From positions 1 to 64,000 of the forward strand of contig NZ_BMQK01000001.1 in NCBI RefSeq assembly GCF_014648075.1: a stretch of DNA of 64,000 bases, given 5' to 3'. The notes beneath the pieces were generated by a model. The model saw only the letters and a list, made by a program, of their open reading frames with translations, had not been told where the DNA came from and made no database searches. Made by a program: the position numbers and the translations under genes. The DNA is from Streptomyces ruber. GTDB lineage: Bacteria > Actinomycetota > Actinomycetes > Streptomycetales > Streptomycetaceae. Positions 35,306-43,475 of the stretch are shown here, piece by piece. How positions within the stretch are numbered: the stretch's first letter is position 1; each line of letters begins with the position of its first letter.

Positions 35306-36187
35306 GTGGCCGTGACCCAGGAGAACGCCGCGGCGAACGGCCGCAGGAGACTGTCGCCCCAGGAGATCGCCGACATCCTGCGCGACCGCATCCGCACCGG
35401 CGGCCTCAGGACCGGCGAACGCCTGCCGACCCAGGCCGAGCTCGCGTCGGAGTTCGGCGTGGAGCGCGGCACCGTCCGCCAGGCCCTGCGCTCGCTCCAG
35501 GCGGACGGGCTGCTCAGCAACGTGAGCAAGGGAAGCCCGCCGCGCATCGCACCGCGCACCCCCGCCGGGACCGGACCACAGCCGACACCGGTCGGGCTGG
35601 CACCGCGCCTCACCGAGGCGTTCGCGGCGCCGCACGTACGGATCGACGCGGCCTGCCTCACGGCCGAGACCCTGATGCTCGCCCTGGGCGAACCGGTTCG
35701 CCTGATCCACGAGGGCAGCCTGCGTCCCCGGTCGGTCGACGTCCGAATACTGCTGCCCTCGCGCGACATCGACCTGGCGTTCCCGGTCCCGGTGGACCGC
35801 GGCGAGGAGAACCACGCCCCGGTCCACCGGCGCTGGCTGGCCCAGCGCAACGCCCAGGGCCAGGTCCTCCAGCACAACCTGGTGTCCCTGCGCTCCTCCC
35901 ACGGCATCGACGTCCGGGTGTCCTTCCGCGCGCTGCCCTTCACCCCGCCGGTGAAGCTGTACCTGCTCAACGACGCGGAGGCGCTGTTCGCGTACTACCG
36001 CCTGACCCGGCGCGAGGAGGAGACGGACGGCGGGACACTGGAGCTGTACGACGCCCTGGGGCCCACGTCCCTGCTCTTCTCCTTCGCCAGGGCGGCCGGG
36101 GAGAGGGACGCCGCGTTCGTGGACGAGTCCCGGAAGTGGTTCGACGCCCTCTGGGACACCATCACCACGGACCTGACGCTGGCCTAG
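35306..36187 (+). CDS. GntR family regulator, DevA/DevE-like paralogue 2
   Basis: A 293-aa paralogue of the preceding gene: winged helix (EIADILRDRIRTGGLRTGERLPTQAELASEFGVERGTVRQALRSLQADGLL) and the same effector domain (HVRIDAACLTAETLMLALGE, RALPFTPPVKLYLLNDAEALFAYY, FVDESRKWFDALWDTI). GTG at 35306 follows aggggggttg; a GTG two codons later is possible. This or the first paralogue would correspond to DevE. Sits between two copies of the shared operator. Confidence 0.88.
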   Translation: MAVTQENAAANGRRRLSPQEIADILRDRIRTGGLRTGERLPTQAELASEFGVERGTVRQALRSLQADGLLSNVSKGSPPRIAPRTPAGTGPQPTPVGLAPRLTEAFAAPHVRIDAACLTAETLMLALGEPVRLIHEGSLRPRSVDVRILLPSRDIDLAFPVPVDRGEENHAPVHRRWLAQRNAQGQVLQHNLVSLRSSHGIDVRVSFRALPFTPPVKLYLLNDAEALFAYYRLTRREEETDGGTLELYDALGPTSLLFSFARAAGERDAAFVDESRKWFDALWDTITTDLTLA

Positions 36188-36200
36188 GGGCTCCGCGGGA

Positions 36201-36213
36201 GTTGGCCGCCAAC
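36201..36213. promoter_or_regulatory. DevA-type operator-like palindrome 3
   Basis: GTTGGC-C-GCCAAC, perfect 6+1+6 palindrome 13 bp after the stop of paralogue 2 and 57 bp before devA. Confidence 0.7.
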
Positions 36214-36270
36214 CGACGTACAGTTGCCGGAAGTCGGCAGCATCCGGCCGGGACCCGGGAGAACGTGGAC

Positions 36271-37134
36271 GTGAACGGCAGCACGGAGCGACCCTCCCAG
36301 AGGATCGCCGACGCCCTGCGGGAGCGCATCCGGACGGGCGAGCTGAGGGCGGGCGACCGGCTGCCCACCCAGGCCGAGCTGGCGGAGACGTACGGGGTCG
36401 AGCGCGGTGCCGTACGGCAGGCGCTGCGCCTCCTGAAGCGGGACGGCCTGCTCGGCGAGGCCTCCCGAGGCAGGCCGCCGGAGATCGCCGCGCCGCACCG
36501 TGCCCTCCGCGACCCCCGGCAGCCGGGGCCGGCGGCGGTGACGCTCTCCGACCATCTCAGGGCGGCGTGCGAGCAGCCGTACGTGCGGATCGACGCCGTC
36601 TGCTTCACGGCGGAGACGCTCATGGAGGCGCTGCACTCGGTGCGGCTGCACGCCCAGGCGGGCCGGGTGCGGCCCGACTCCGTCGAGCTGCGCTGTCTGC
36701 TGCCCGACCCGGAACTCACCCCGGCCTTCCCCGTGCCGGTCGACGGGGACCCGGAGAAGGCCGCGGAGATACACCGCGAGCTGGCCGCGCAGCGCACGTC
36801 CCAGGCCCGGGTGATCGACCTGACCATGCGGCGGATCCGCGCCGAGAGCGGCATCGACGCCCGGGCCGTCCTCCGGTTGCTGCCGTTCACCCCGCCGGTC
36901 AAGCTCTTCGTGCTGAACGGCCGGGTGGCGCTGCTCGGGTACTACCGGGTCGGCAGGCACACCAAGCACCTGCCGAGCGGCGAGGCCGAGGTGTACGACG
37001 CCTGGGGCAAGCAGTCGCTGCTGTTCCGTTTCGAGGGGGAGGCGGCCGGGCGGGACACGGCGTTCGTGGAACAGTCGCAGATTTGGTTCGACGCCCTCTG
37101 GGAAACGATCGCCGGGGAATCGACACTCACCTAG
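36271..37134 (+). CDS. devA: DevA, GntR family developmental regulator
   Basis: A 287-aa GntR protein: winged helix (RIADALRERIRTGELRAGDRLPTQAELAETYGVERGAVRQALRLLKRDGLL) and DevA-type effector domain (YVRIDAVCFTAETLMEALHS, RLLPFTPPVKLFVLNGRVALLGYY, FVEQSQIWFDALWETI). I assign devA because the next overlapping gene is a HAD phosphatase, as in the devAB operon of S. coelicolor. Start taken at GTG 36271, 9 nt after gggag; GTG 36265 is the alternative. In S. coelicolor DevA represses its own operon and is needed for normal sporulation. Confidence 0.85.
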   Translation: MNGSTERPSQRIADALRERIRTGELRAGDRLPTQAELAETYGVERGAVRQALRLLKRDGLLGEASRGRPPEIAAPHRALRDPRQPGPAAVTLSDHLRAACEQPYVRIDAVCFTAETLMEALHSVRLHAQAGRVRPDSVELRCLLPDPELTPAFPVPVDGDPEKAAEIHRELAAQRTSQARVIDLTMRRIRAESGIDARAVLRLLPFTPPVKLFVLNGRVALLGYYRVGRHTKHLPSGEAEVYDAWGKQSLLFRFEGEAAGRDTAFVEQSQIWFDALWETIAGESTLT

Positions 37135-37925
37135 TGGATTCCGAGACGATGGACGCCGGGCCGGTGCCGGACACCGCCGGGCGGGTGCGCGGCGCCGCCG
37201 GGCCGGTGACGGAGCCGGGTGAGGAAGTCCGGCGGCTGCTGCGCCGGGTGCGGCACGTGGTGTTCGACTTCGACGGCCCGATCTGCTTCCTCTACCCGGG
37301 CCGTGCGGCGGAGCGCATCGCCAGGGCGCAGGCGGAGTGGCTGAGGGAGCGCGGACTGTACGGGCTCCTCACCGAGGAGGAACGCGCCCACCCGGACCCG
37401 TACCTGGTGCTGAGCGCCGTGGCGGGCCGTCACCCCGGCAGCGACCTGGTGGCCGAGCTGGAGGAACGGCTCACCCGGCAGGAGTTGCGGGAGGTGCCGA
37501 AGGCGTGGCCCACCCCGTACGCGGACGTCCTGATCCGCACCTGGGTGGCCCTGGGGGTCCGGCTGGCCATAGCCACCAACAACTCCGAGCGCCCGGTGCT
37601 GTCGTACCTCGCCGACCGGGGGCTCACGGCCTGCTTCGCCCCGCACGTCTACGGCCGCACCAAGGACCTCCGCCTCCTCAAGCCCCACCCCCACACCCTG
37701 CACCGGGCGCTGAACGCGCTGGGGGCCTCCCCCGGGGCGGCGCTGATGATCGGTGACACCCCGTCGGACTTCGCCGCCGCGCGGGAGGCGGGCATGGCGT
37801 TCGTCGGCTACGCCCCCAACGAGCGAAGGGAGCACCGGCTGCTGACGGCGGGCGTGCCGCGGGAGTGGCTGGTCGGTTCCCTGGAGGTCCTGCTGCGGGC
37901 GGTGCGGGGCGCGGCTTCGCCCTAA
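37134..37925 (+). CDS. devB: DevB, HAD-family hydrolase
   Basis: A 263-aa phosphatase-like protein with HAD motifs in order: FDFDGPI (motif I, nucleophile Asp), ATNNSE (II), KPHPHTLHRAL (III, Lys) and IGDTPSDFAAA (IV). The GTG shares one base with the devA stop (TAGTG), so translation is coupled; an ATG five codons in is an alternative. The second gene of the devAB operon. Confidence 0.85.
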   Translation: MDSETMDAGPVPDTAGRVRGAAGPVTEPGEEVRRLLRRVRHVVFDFDGPICFLYPGRAAERIARAQAEWLRERGLYGLLTEEERAHPDPYLVLSAVAGRHPGSDLVAELEERLTRQELREVPKAWPTPYADVLIRTWVALGVRLAIATNNSERPVLSYLADRGLTACFAPHVYGRTKDLRLLKPHPHTLHRALNALGASPGAALMIGDTPSDFAAAREAGMAFVGYAPNERREHRLLTAGVPREWLVGSLEVLLRAVRGAASP

Positions 37926-37936
37926 GGTGACCGATC

Positions 37937-39067
37937 ATGGCACCACCCCGGCCCCACGCGGCCCTCGCGCCACTGATCCGCCTGCTCGCGGAGGTACGAC
38001 GCCGCCGCCCCGGGGGAGTCACCGTCGCCGGGCACCACCACCGCAACTATGTCATCGCTCTGGGGCAGCCACTGGCGCGGCTGCTCGGCGAGGAGTCCGG
38101 CGCGGTGCGCGCCAAGTTCCGTACGCCCCTGGGAACGGGCGGCACGGGAGACGTCCTGCCGCGGCTCTGGCGGCGCGAGTCGGACGTGCTGGCCGCGCTC
38201 GCGGAACGGCTGGGCGCGGCGGTGCCCCGCTGCCTCGCCGACTTCGGCGGCTGGTCCGTGCACACCTACGTCGAGGGACGCCCCCTCGCGGCGGAGGCTC
38301 CGGCGGGCCGGCCCGTGGGCGAGGCGCGCCTCGCCGCGTTCGCGGACTTCTTCGCCCGGGTGGCGGGCGTCCCGGCGGACGGCCTGCCGGGCCTGCCGGC
38401 CGACTGGCCGGCGGACGGGGACACCCACGGCTTCCTGCGCCGGCTGGCCGGCTTCGCGGAGGGCGTGCACCAGCGGAACCGCCCCCGCTTCGGGGCGCTG
38501 TTCGACGCGGTCGGAATGCCGCGCGACGCGGTGGCCCGGTTCCTGACGTCCGTGCCGCGCCTCGCCGAGCGGCCGTTCGCGCTGCTCCACACGGACGTGC
38601 ACCGGGCCAACGTGGTGATCACGGGACGGGCGGGGGCCGAGCGCCTCGTCGTCATCGACTGGGAACTCGCGCTGTACGGGGACCCGCTGCACGACCTGGC
38701 CACCCATGTCGTCCGCATGGACTACGACGCGTACGAGCAGACCACGATGATCCGCTTCTGGGAGGACGCGATGCACGCGGCGGATCGTCCCGGTACGACC
38801 GCGGGCATGGCCCGTGACCTGCCCGTCTACCGTGACTTCGAGTACGTGCAGTCGGTGTACCCGGACCTCATGCGCGCGGCGCTCGCCCTTCCGGCGGTGC
38901 CCGTACCGGACGACTACACGCGCGCCGCGCGCCGTGTGTGCCGGGCGCTGGACCGGGCGTGGAAGCCCCTCGCGCTGGACGGTGCGCCGGTGGACCGGCG
39001 CACCGCGGAGGAGGCGCTGCGGGCCTGGCACAGGACGGACCGGACACGGGAACCGAGGGGCAGGTGA
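37937..39067 (+). CDS. Aminoglycoside phosphotransferase-like kinase (APH family)
   Basis: A 376-aa small-molecule kinase-like protein. The catalytic loop HTDVHRANVVIT and the metal-binding VIDWELALYGDPLHDLATH are conserved; N-terminal nucleotide-binding region contains AKFRTPLGTGGTGDVLPRLWRRESDVL. It starts 11 bp after devB, so it probably belongs to the same transcript. Substrate unknown; the family includes antibiotic, choline and homoserine kinases. Confidence 0.88.
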   Translation: MAPPRPHAALAPLIRLLAEVRRRRPGGVTVAGHHHRNYVIALGQPLARLLGEESGAVRAKFRTPLGTGGTGDVLPRLWRRESDVLAALAERLGAAVPRCLADFGGWSVHTYVEGRPLAAEAPAGRPVGEARLAAFADFFARVAGVPADGLPGLPADWPADGDTHGFLRRLAGFAEGVHQRNRPRFGALFDAVGMPRDAVARFLTSVPRLAERPFALLHTDVHRANVVITGRAGAERLVVIDWELALYGDPLHDLATHVVRMDYDAYEQTTMIRFWEDAMHAADRPGTTAGMARDLPVYRDFEYVQSVYPDLMRAALALPAVPVPDDYTRAARRVCRALDRAWKPLALDGAPVDRRTAEEALRAWHRTDRTREPRGR

Positions 39068-39068
39068 G

Positions 39069-39154
39069 GAAGAGCCGAGGAAGGACCGAGGAACCGAGGA
39101 AGGACCGAGGAAGGACCGAGGAAGGACCGAGGAAGGACCGAGGGAGGACCGAGG
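39069..39154. repeat. Tandem 11-bp repeat
   Basis: Directly after the phosphotransferase stop, gaaggaccgag is repeated about five times exactly, flanked by variants (gaagagccgag, ggaggaccgag) and one shortened unit (gaaccgag). All on one strand, purine-rich. Confidence 0.85.
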
Positions 39155-39230
39155 GGACGTTACGAGAAGGCGACGGTTTCATGACCATGCACGCACCTTC
39201 TTGATCGTTTCCATGGCTAACGTGAGGTCG

Positions 39231-39293
39231 CCGGTGAGCGGCGGACTCTCCCGGGCCCGTTCCCTCCCCCCAGGGCCCGCCGCCGCTCACCGG
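39231..39293. terminator. Bidirectional hairpin between convergent genes
   Basis: 14-bp perfect arms (CCGGTGAGCGGCGG at 39231-39244, complement at 39280-39293) enclosing a GC-rich loop that can itself pair (cccgggcccg / cagggcccg). Confidence 0.65.
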
Positions 39294-39308
39294 TGACGCC
39301 CGTGGGAC

Positions 39309-40169
39309 CTAGCTCGTGACGGAGTCCAACACGGGTATCAACTGCTCCTCCTCGTACGTCAGATGGGCCTCCAGCTCGACGGCCAGCCGCTCGGCCTCCC
39401 GGCGTACGCGTGCGGGGTCGGCGACCCCGGACGCGGCGTCGGCGACCACCCGCCGCAGGTCCTCCAGGAGCTCGGCGATCCGCTCGTGTTCCTCGCGGAG
39501 ACGGTCGAGGGCGGGGGCCAGTTCGGGGTGACGGCCGGCGAGGAACGGGAACAGGCCGGCCTCCTCGCCGGTGTGGTGGTTGTGCAGGCCCTGGCACAGG
39601 GTCAGGCAGTTGATGCGCAGCTGCGCGCCGAGCGTGCCGCCGCCCCTCTCGTCCGCCAACTCGTCCCTGATCAACGACAGTTCGCGACGGAAGGCGTCGT
39701 GGACGACCTTCACGGCCTCGCCCACGGAGCCGGCGTTGACGTTCGGGGGACCGTCCTTCGGCAGCTCCCGCAGCGCGACCACGGGAATGACGCGCTCGGT
39801 CTTCCGCTGGTACTCGGCCCACCCCGGATCGCTCTCCACGGCCCGCGCGAAGGCCCGGTCACGGTCCTCCCCGGTCAGTACGACGGCCTCGGCCTCGTAC
39901 GTGAAAGCGCCACTCTCCACGGTCACGCGCGGGTGGGCGAGCAGGTTGCGGTACCAGTCCGGGTGCCGGGGCGATCCACCCGCGGAGGCGATGACCAGGA
40001 CCTGTCCGTCGAGGTCGGGGAGGTAGCCGACGGGGGTCGTGTGCGGGGTGCCGGTACGGGCACCGGTGGTGGTGAGCAGGAGCAGCCGGCCACCCTCGAA
40101 GGGGCCGCCGACCCGTCCGTGGTGGGCGCGGAACTCGTCGATGACATGCTGGTTGAAGGGGTTGGGCAT
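39309..40169 (-). CDS. Deazaflavin-dependent nitroreductase fused to hemerythrin
   Basis: A 286-aa two-domain protein. Residues about 1-130 are a DUF385/Ddn-type F420-binding oxidoreductase (GGRLLLLTTTGARTGTPHTTPVGYL, ASAGGSPRHPDWYRNLLAHPRVTVE). Residues about 150-286 are a hemerythrin-like di-iron domain (CQGLHNHHTGEEAGLFPFL, REEHERIAELLEDL, LEAHLTYEEEQLIPVL). The fusion suggests oxygen or nitric-oxide sensing coupled to F420H2 chemistry. The frame is open upstream but the ATG of MPNPFNQHV is the family start. Confidence 0.9.
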   Translation of the reverse strand: MPNPFNQHVIDEFRAHHGRVGGPFEGGRLLLLTTTGARTGTPHTTPVGYLPDLDGQVLVIASAGGSPRHPDWYRNLLAHPRVTVESGAFTYEAEAVVLTGEDRDRAFARAVESDPGWAEYQRKTERVIPVVALRELPKDGPPNVNAGSVGEAVKVVHDAFRRELSLIRDELADERGGGTLGAQLRINCLTLCQGLHNHHTGEEAGLFPFLAGRHPELAPALDRLREEHERIAELLEDLRRVVADAASGVADPARVRREAERLAVELEAHLTYEEEQLIPVLDSVTS

Positions 40170-40872
40170 TCTCGGCTTTCTTTTCGCGGGGCGGTGAGGT
40201 GACGCCGTATCCCGTGTGTGTTTCCGGGCAGGGGTGAATAGCGAATTGACGCAGATGTCCGCCCGCCGGGACAGGGCGTCGAAATGGTGCGCGCATGGTG
40301 CGCGCATGAGGTGAACCTGCTGGCCAGGACGGCGGCGACAGCGCACGCCGGGCGTCCGGCAGAACCAGCGGAACCGGCAGAACCGGCAGAACCGGCAGAA
40401 CCGGTAAAGGGAACAGCGGAGAATCAGAAGGCGGGCCTCTGGCCCGCGCCCGCCTCACTCGGAGGCCGGGCAACCAACTCGCTCACGGCACAAGGCCGAC
40501 CCGGCAGTCATGGGAAAACCGTAAGGCCATGCGAATGAAGAAATCAAGGAAGGCGGTGTGTCGAATTGTCGATGTCCGGTCTCGCTGCAAGTAGGGCAGG
40601 GCGGTGCTCTGACCTGCATGCCTCGGAATGAGCGAGACGGCATGCATCCGCCCGTCTCGCTTCACCTGGGGAACGCGGCCCGGATGGCTCGCCGTCGCAC
40701 CGCAACCAGTGCAAGGCTCACGCGGATGGTGTGACCGCCGAGCCCGCCTGTCCGTGCTGGTGCCGCTTGGCTTGTTCCCCCGTAGCGGCATTCTGTGTTC
40801 TGCCACGATCACGCTGAGCCGCAGCCCAACCAGATCGTCGTGGACGTTGGGCAAGCGGAAGGGGAGCTGACC
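40170..40872. other. Non-coding stretch, part lower in GC
   Basis: About 700 bp without a recognisable gene. It holds a 9-bp tandem repeat (40356-40409) and a stretch of less GC-biased sequence from about 40480 to 40870 that may be a decayed gene. Open frames on both strands here show no family signature. Confidence 0.5.
40356..40409. repeat. Tandem 9-bp repeat
   Basis: Six consecutive 9-bp units, four of them exact ccggcagaa, the second ccagcggaa and the last ccggtaaag. It would encode a PAE/GTG-type tripeptide repeat in any frame but lies in no convincing gene. Confidence 0.8.
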
Positions 40873-41208
40873 ATGGCCGAGGCGCAGGATGAACTCGCCC
40901 GTCTTTTGGTCCACCTCACGGATCAGGGGCTGGGTGATCAGGTCGAGTCGTGGATCGACCCGTCGGCGGACAACGAGGGGGTGTCCGCAGCCCAGCTGCA
41001 GGCGGCGCTGCCGGCGCAGGTCTTCACCGAGGTGGCCGGGAAACAGGGGATGACCGCTGCCCAGGTGGCCGCCGAGTTCGCCGCGTTCCTGCCCGAGTTC
41101 ATCGACTCCCTCACTCCCCGGGGAGACCTGCCTGCGGATGACGAGTTCGACGACTTCCTGGCCCAGTGGGGCTTGGCCTTGGAGCAGTCGGTCTCGGCTT
41201 GCCGCTGA
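40873..41208 (+). CDS. YidB-like (DUF937) protein
   Basis: A 111-aa helical protein with the YidB pattern LTDQGLGDQVESWIDPSADNEGVSAAQLQAALPAQVFTEVAGKQGMTAAQVAAEFAAFLPEFIDSLTPRGDLP. The Gly-rich N-terminal region common in the family is missing, so it is a short member. The ATG has a ggggag ribosome site. A strong terminator follows. Function of YidB proteins is unknown. Confidence 0.8.
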   Translation: MAEAQDELARLLVHLTDQGLGDQVESWIDPSADNEGVSAAQLQAALPAQVFTEVAGKQGMTAAQVAAEFAAFLPEFIDSLTPRGDLPADDEFDDFLAQWGLALEQSVSACR

Positions 41209-41267
41209 CGAGCACCCTCCCGGTCGAGCCGCTGCCGCAAGTGACGTGCGTGCCGCTGCGGGTCCAG

Positions 41268-41301
41268 GTCTCCGGGACTGCCCATGGGCAGTCCCGGAGA
41301 C
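41268..41301 (+). terminator. Strong intrinsic terminator after yidB-like gene
   Basis: Perfect 16-bp arms (GTCTCCGGGACTGCCC at 41268-41283 and complement at 41286-41301) with a 2-nt loop, then ctcccattttttc. Confidence 0.9.
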
Positions 41302-41340
41302 CTCCCATTTTTTCAGGGGTCACGACAGCAGCCGAGGGGC

Positions 41341-41369
41341 GGCACCCGGCAACGCAGGTGCCGGGTGCC
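41341..41369. other. Second hairpin, 11-bp arms
   Basis: GGCACCCGGCA (41341-41351) pairs with TGCCGGGTGCC (41359-41369), loop of 7 nt. Could be a back-up terminator or a leader structure for the XRE gene downstream. Confidence 0.55.
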
Positions 41370-41479
41370 TCGGATTGACAGAGGCACACGACCAGATGCC
41401 CCACATGGACCGAGACTGCCTCCCCTTGGGAGAGGCGGGACAGTCGAGCGGAGCGGGGCGGCCCGTTCCGGCACACTCC

Positions 41480-41497
41480 TGCAAGCGGTCGCTTGCA
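41480..41497. promoter_or_regulatory. Palindromic operator candidate upstream of XRE gene
   Basis: TGCAAGCG-GT-CGCTTGCA, perfect 8-bp arms, ending 30 bp before the XRE start codon. Probably the autoregulatory site of the helix-turn-helix protein. Confidence 0.65.
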
Positions 41498-41527
41498 AAA
41501 GTTAGCGGGGCGGGGCATGGTGGAGGC

Positions 41528-42064
41528 ATGGCATCGCTCAACGTCGGCAATCTCGGTGAGTACCTCCGCGAGCAGCGGCGCAACGCGCAGTTGTCGCTCA
41601 GGCAGCTCGCCGACGCCGCGGGGGTGTCCAATCCGTACCTGAGCCAGATCGAGCGCGGGCTGCGCAAGCCCAGCGCGGAGGTGCTGCAGCAGGTCGCGAA
41701 GGCGCTGCGGATCTCCGCCGAGACGCTGTACGTGCGCGCCGGCATCCTCGACGCCGAACGGGACAGGGAAGAGGTGGAGACGCGCGCCGTCATACTCGCC
41801 GATCCCACCCTCAACGAGCGTCAGAAACAGGTGCTGCTGCAGATCTACGAGTCCTTCCGCAAGGAGAACGGGTTCGGGATCGCGGAGCCGGCGGCGGACG
41901 AGGACGTGCAGGGCGCCAGACGCGACGCTCAGGATGCTCAGGGCGCGCAGCAGACGGAGGGCGTGCGCACGGGCATACGCGCCGTCCGGGACACCGGCAC
42001 CGACGGCCCCGGCCCCCGCACGGACGACGGGAGCGATGCCGGTCCGCAGCAGACGGCCAGCTGA
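41528..42064 (+). CDS. XRE family regulator of the HbhA-like locus
   Basis: A 178-aa protein with an N-terminal helix-turn-helix (LGEYLREQRRNAQLSLRQLADAAGVSNPYLSQIERGLRKPSAEVLQQVAKALRI) and a short helical region (LNERQKQVLLQIYESFRKE), then a disordered Gln/Asp/Gly tail. The upstream neighbour of an HbhA-like gene followed by DUF2516 matches the mycobacterial Rv0474-Rv0476 order. ATG at 41528. Confidence 0.9.
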   Translation: MASLNVGNLGEYLREQRRNAQLSLRQLADAAGVSNPYLSQIERGLRKPSAEVLQQVAKALRISAETLYVRAGILDAERDREEVETRAVILADPTLNERQKQVLLQIYESFRKENGFGIAEPAADEDVQGARRDAQDAQGAQQTEGVRTGIRAVRDTGTDGPGPRTDDGSDAGPQQTAS

Positions 42065-42110
42065 CCCGACGACGTACAGGGCGGCACGGCGGTCGCCGCG
42101 CACCCTTCGA

Positions 42111-42150
42111 GAACTCCCAGCTCTGAACTCCCAGCTCTGAGAATTCTCAG
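42111..42150. repeat. Direct repeat plus palindrome upstream of HbhA-like gene
   Basis: GAACTCCCAGCTCT occurs twice in tandem (42111-42124, 42125-42138), followed by the 14-bp palindrome CTGAGAATTCTCAG (42137-42150). It is a low-GC island in the 136-bp gap before the HbhA-like gene and a likely promoter/operator. Confidence 0.65.
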
Positions 42151-42200
42151 CTCAGCTCTGAAAACCCTCAGCCGAAAGCCGAACCGGGAGGACCATCACC

Positions 42201-42866
42201 ATGGCCATCACCGACGACCTGCGCAAGACCCTCAGCGACCCGACCCCGCTCTACTTCGCCGCCGGCACCGCCGACCTCGCCCTCCAGCAGGCCAAGAAGG
42301 TGCCGCACCTGGTCGAGCAGCTGCGCGCCGAGGCCCCGGCCCGCTTCGAGGCCGTGCGCAACACCGATCCCAAGGCCGTCCAGGAGAAGGCCAGCGCCCG
42401 GGTCAGGGAGACCCAGGAGAAGGCCGCGGCCCGCGTCAAGGAGACGCAGGAGACCATCCAGACCAAGGTCGGCGAGTTCCTCGGCACGCTGGACACCGAC
42501 CTGAAGAAGCTCGGCGAGACCGCCCAGGACCTGGCGCTGCGCGGTGTCGGCTTCGCCGCCGAGTACGCGGTCAAGGCCCGGGAGACCTACGAGAAGGTCG
42601 CCGAGCACGGTGAGCAGACCGTGCGGCACTGGCGCGGCGAGGCCGCCGACGAGATCGAGGAGCTCGCGATCGCGGTCGAGCCGGAGGCGAAGCCGGGCGA
42701 GGTCAAGGAGGAGGAGAAGCCGGCCGGGGCCGCCGAGGTCAAGGCCGTGCCCGCCCCCGCCAAGAAGCCCGCCCCGGCGGCGAAGAAGGCCCCGGCCGCC
42801 AAGAAGCCGGCCGACAAGCCGGCCGACAAGCCGGCTGCCAAGAAGACCACTCCGTCGGCCAAGTGA
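42201..42866 (+). CDS. HbhA-like coiled-coil protein with Lys/Ala/Pro tail
   Basis: A 221-aa protein resembling mycobacterial heparin-binding haemagglutinin: an N-terminal start (ITDDLRKTLSDPTPLYFAAGTADLALQQ), a central helical coiled coil (KASARVRETQEKAAARVKETQETIQTKV) and a basic tail made of AKKPA/PADKP repeats. In mycobacteria the tail binds sulfated glycans and the protein also associates with membranes. Here a nucleoid- or membrane-associated role is equally possible. Ribosome site gggagg precedes ATG 42201. Confidence 0.85.
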   Translation: MAITDDLRKTLSDPTPLYFAAGTADLALQQAKKVPHLVEQLRAEAPARFEAVRNTDPKAVQEKASARVRETQEKAAARVKETQETIQTKVGEFLGTLDTDLKKLGETAQDLALRGVGFAAEYAVKARETYEKVAEHGEQTVRHWRGEAADEIEELAIAVEPEAKPGEVKEEEKPAGAAEVKAVPAPAKKPAPAAKKAPAAKKPADKPADKPAAKKTTPSAK

Positions 42867-43014
42867 CCGGGGAGCGGTAGGCGCACACCGGAGTACTCCG
42901 AGTGCCGAGGGGTACGTGGGGCACTTCCGGGGACGGGCCGGGGCACTTCAGGATGTCCCGGCCCGTTTCCCGGGTACGGTGGCCGTAAGACGACACGATC
43001 GGGTGGTGGGCATT

Positions 43015-43353
43015 GTGCTCCTGACGGCATTCGGCGGCCTCATGTGGCTGCTCTTCACCGCCATTCTGGTGCTTGCTGTGGTGGCGCTGGTGATGGCCGC
43101 ACTGGCGCGCGATGACGCGTATCGCGCCGCCGACAAGCAGACCAAGACGTTCTGGCTCGTCATCCTGGGCGTCACGGTCGCCGTGAACGTCTTCGTACCG
43201 TTCATCTTCCTGCAGATCGCGGGCCTCATCGCGACGATCGTCTTCTTCGTCGACGTCCGGCCCGCGCTCAAGCAGGTCTCCGGCGGCGGTCGCAGCGGCC
43301 GCCGCGGCTCCAGCAGCGACGGACCGTACGGGCCGTACAACGGCGGGCGCTAG
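43015..43353 (+). CDS. DUF2516 membrane protein
   Basis: About 112 aa with three hydrophobic helices (LMWLLFTAILVLAVVALVMAA, FWLVILGVTVAVNVFVPFIFL, IAGLIATIVFFVDV) and the family motif ARDDAYRAADKQTKTFWLVILG, then a Gly/Ser/Arg tail. GTG start at 43015 preferred; GTGs at 43003 and 43006 are alternatives. Conserved next to HbhA in mycobacteria and here. Confidence 0.82.
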   Translation: MLLTAFGGLMWLLFTAILVLAVVALVMAALARDDAYRAADKQTKTFWLVILGVTVAVNVFVPFIFLQIAGLIATIVFFVDVRPALKQVSGGGRSGRRGSSSDGPYGPYNGGR

Positions 43354-43393
43354 CCGCTGCCGCGGCCACCGCGGCGCAGCGCGCGGCACGTGT

Positions 43394-43435
43394 CGACGAC
43401 CGGGTCACCGCCCGCGGGCGGTGACCCGGTCGTCG
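43394..43435. terminator. 42-bp perfect palindrome, bidirectional terminator
   Basis: Two 21-nt halves are exactly self-complementary with no spacer (centre CCCG|CGGG at 43411-43418). It lies between the convergent DUF2516 and receiver-PP2C genes. Confidence 0.8.
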
Positions 43436-43475
43436 TCGCGGTTCCGCCCCCGGTCACCAGCCGGCGCTGTGACGG

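Noticed and set aside
33925..37134. Plus-strand open frame of about 1070 codons over all three GntR genes
   Set aside because: Only its last 287 codons (DevA) are in a coding frame; the first two paralogues are read in another frame.
40483..40914. 143-codon minus-strand open frame
   Set aside because: No recognisable motif and it overlaps the start region of the YidB-like gene. It may be a decayed gene, but there is not enough to name it.
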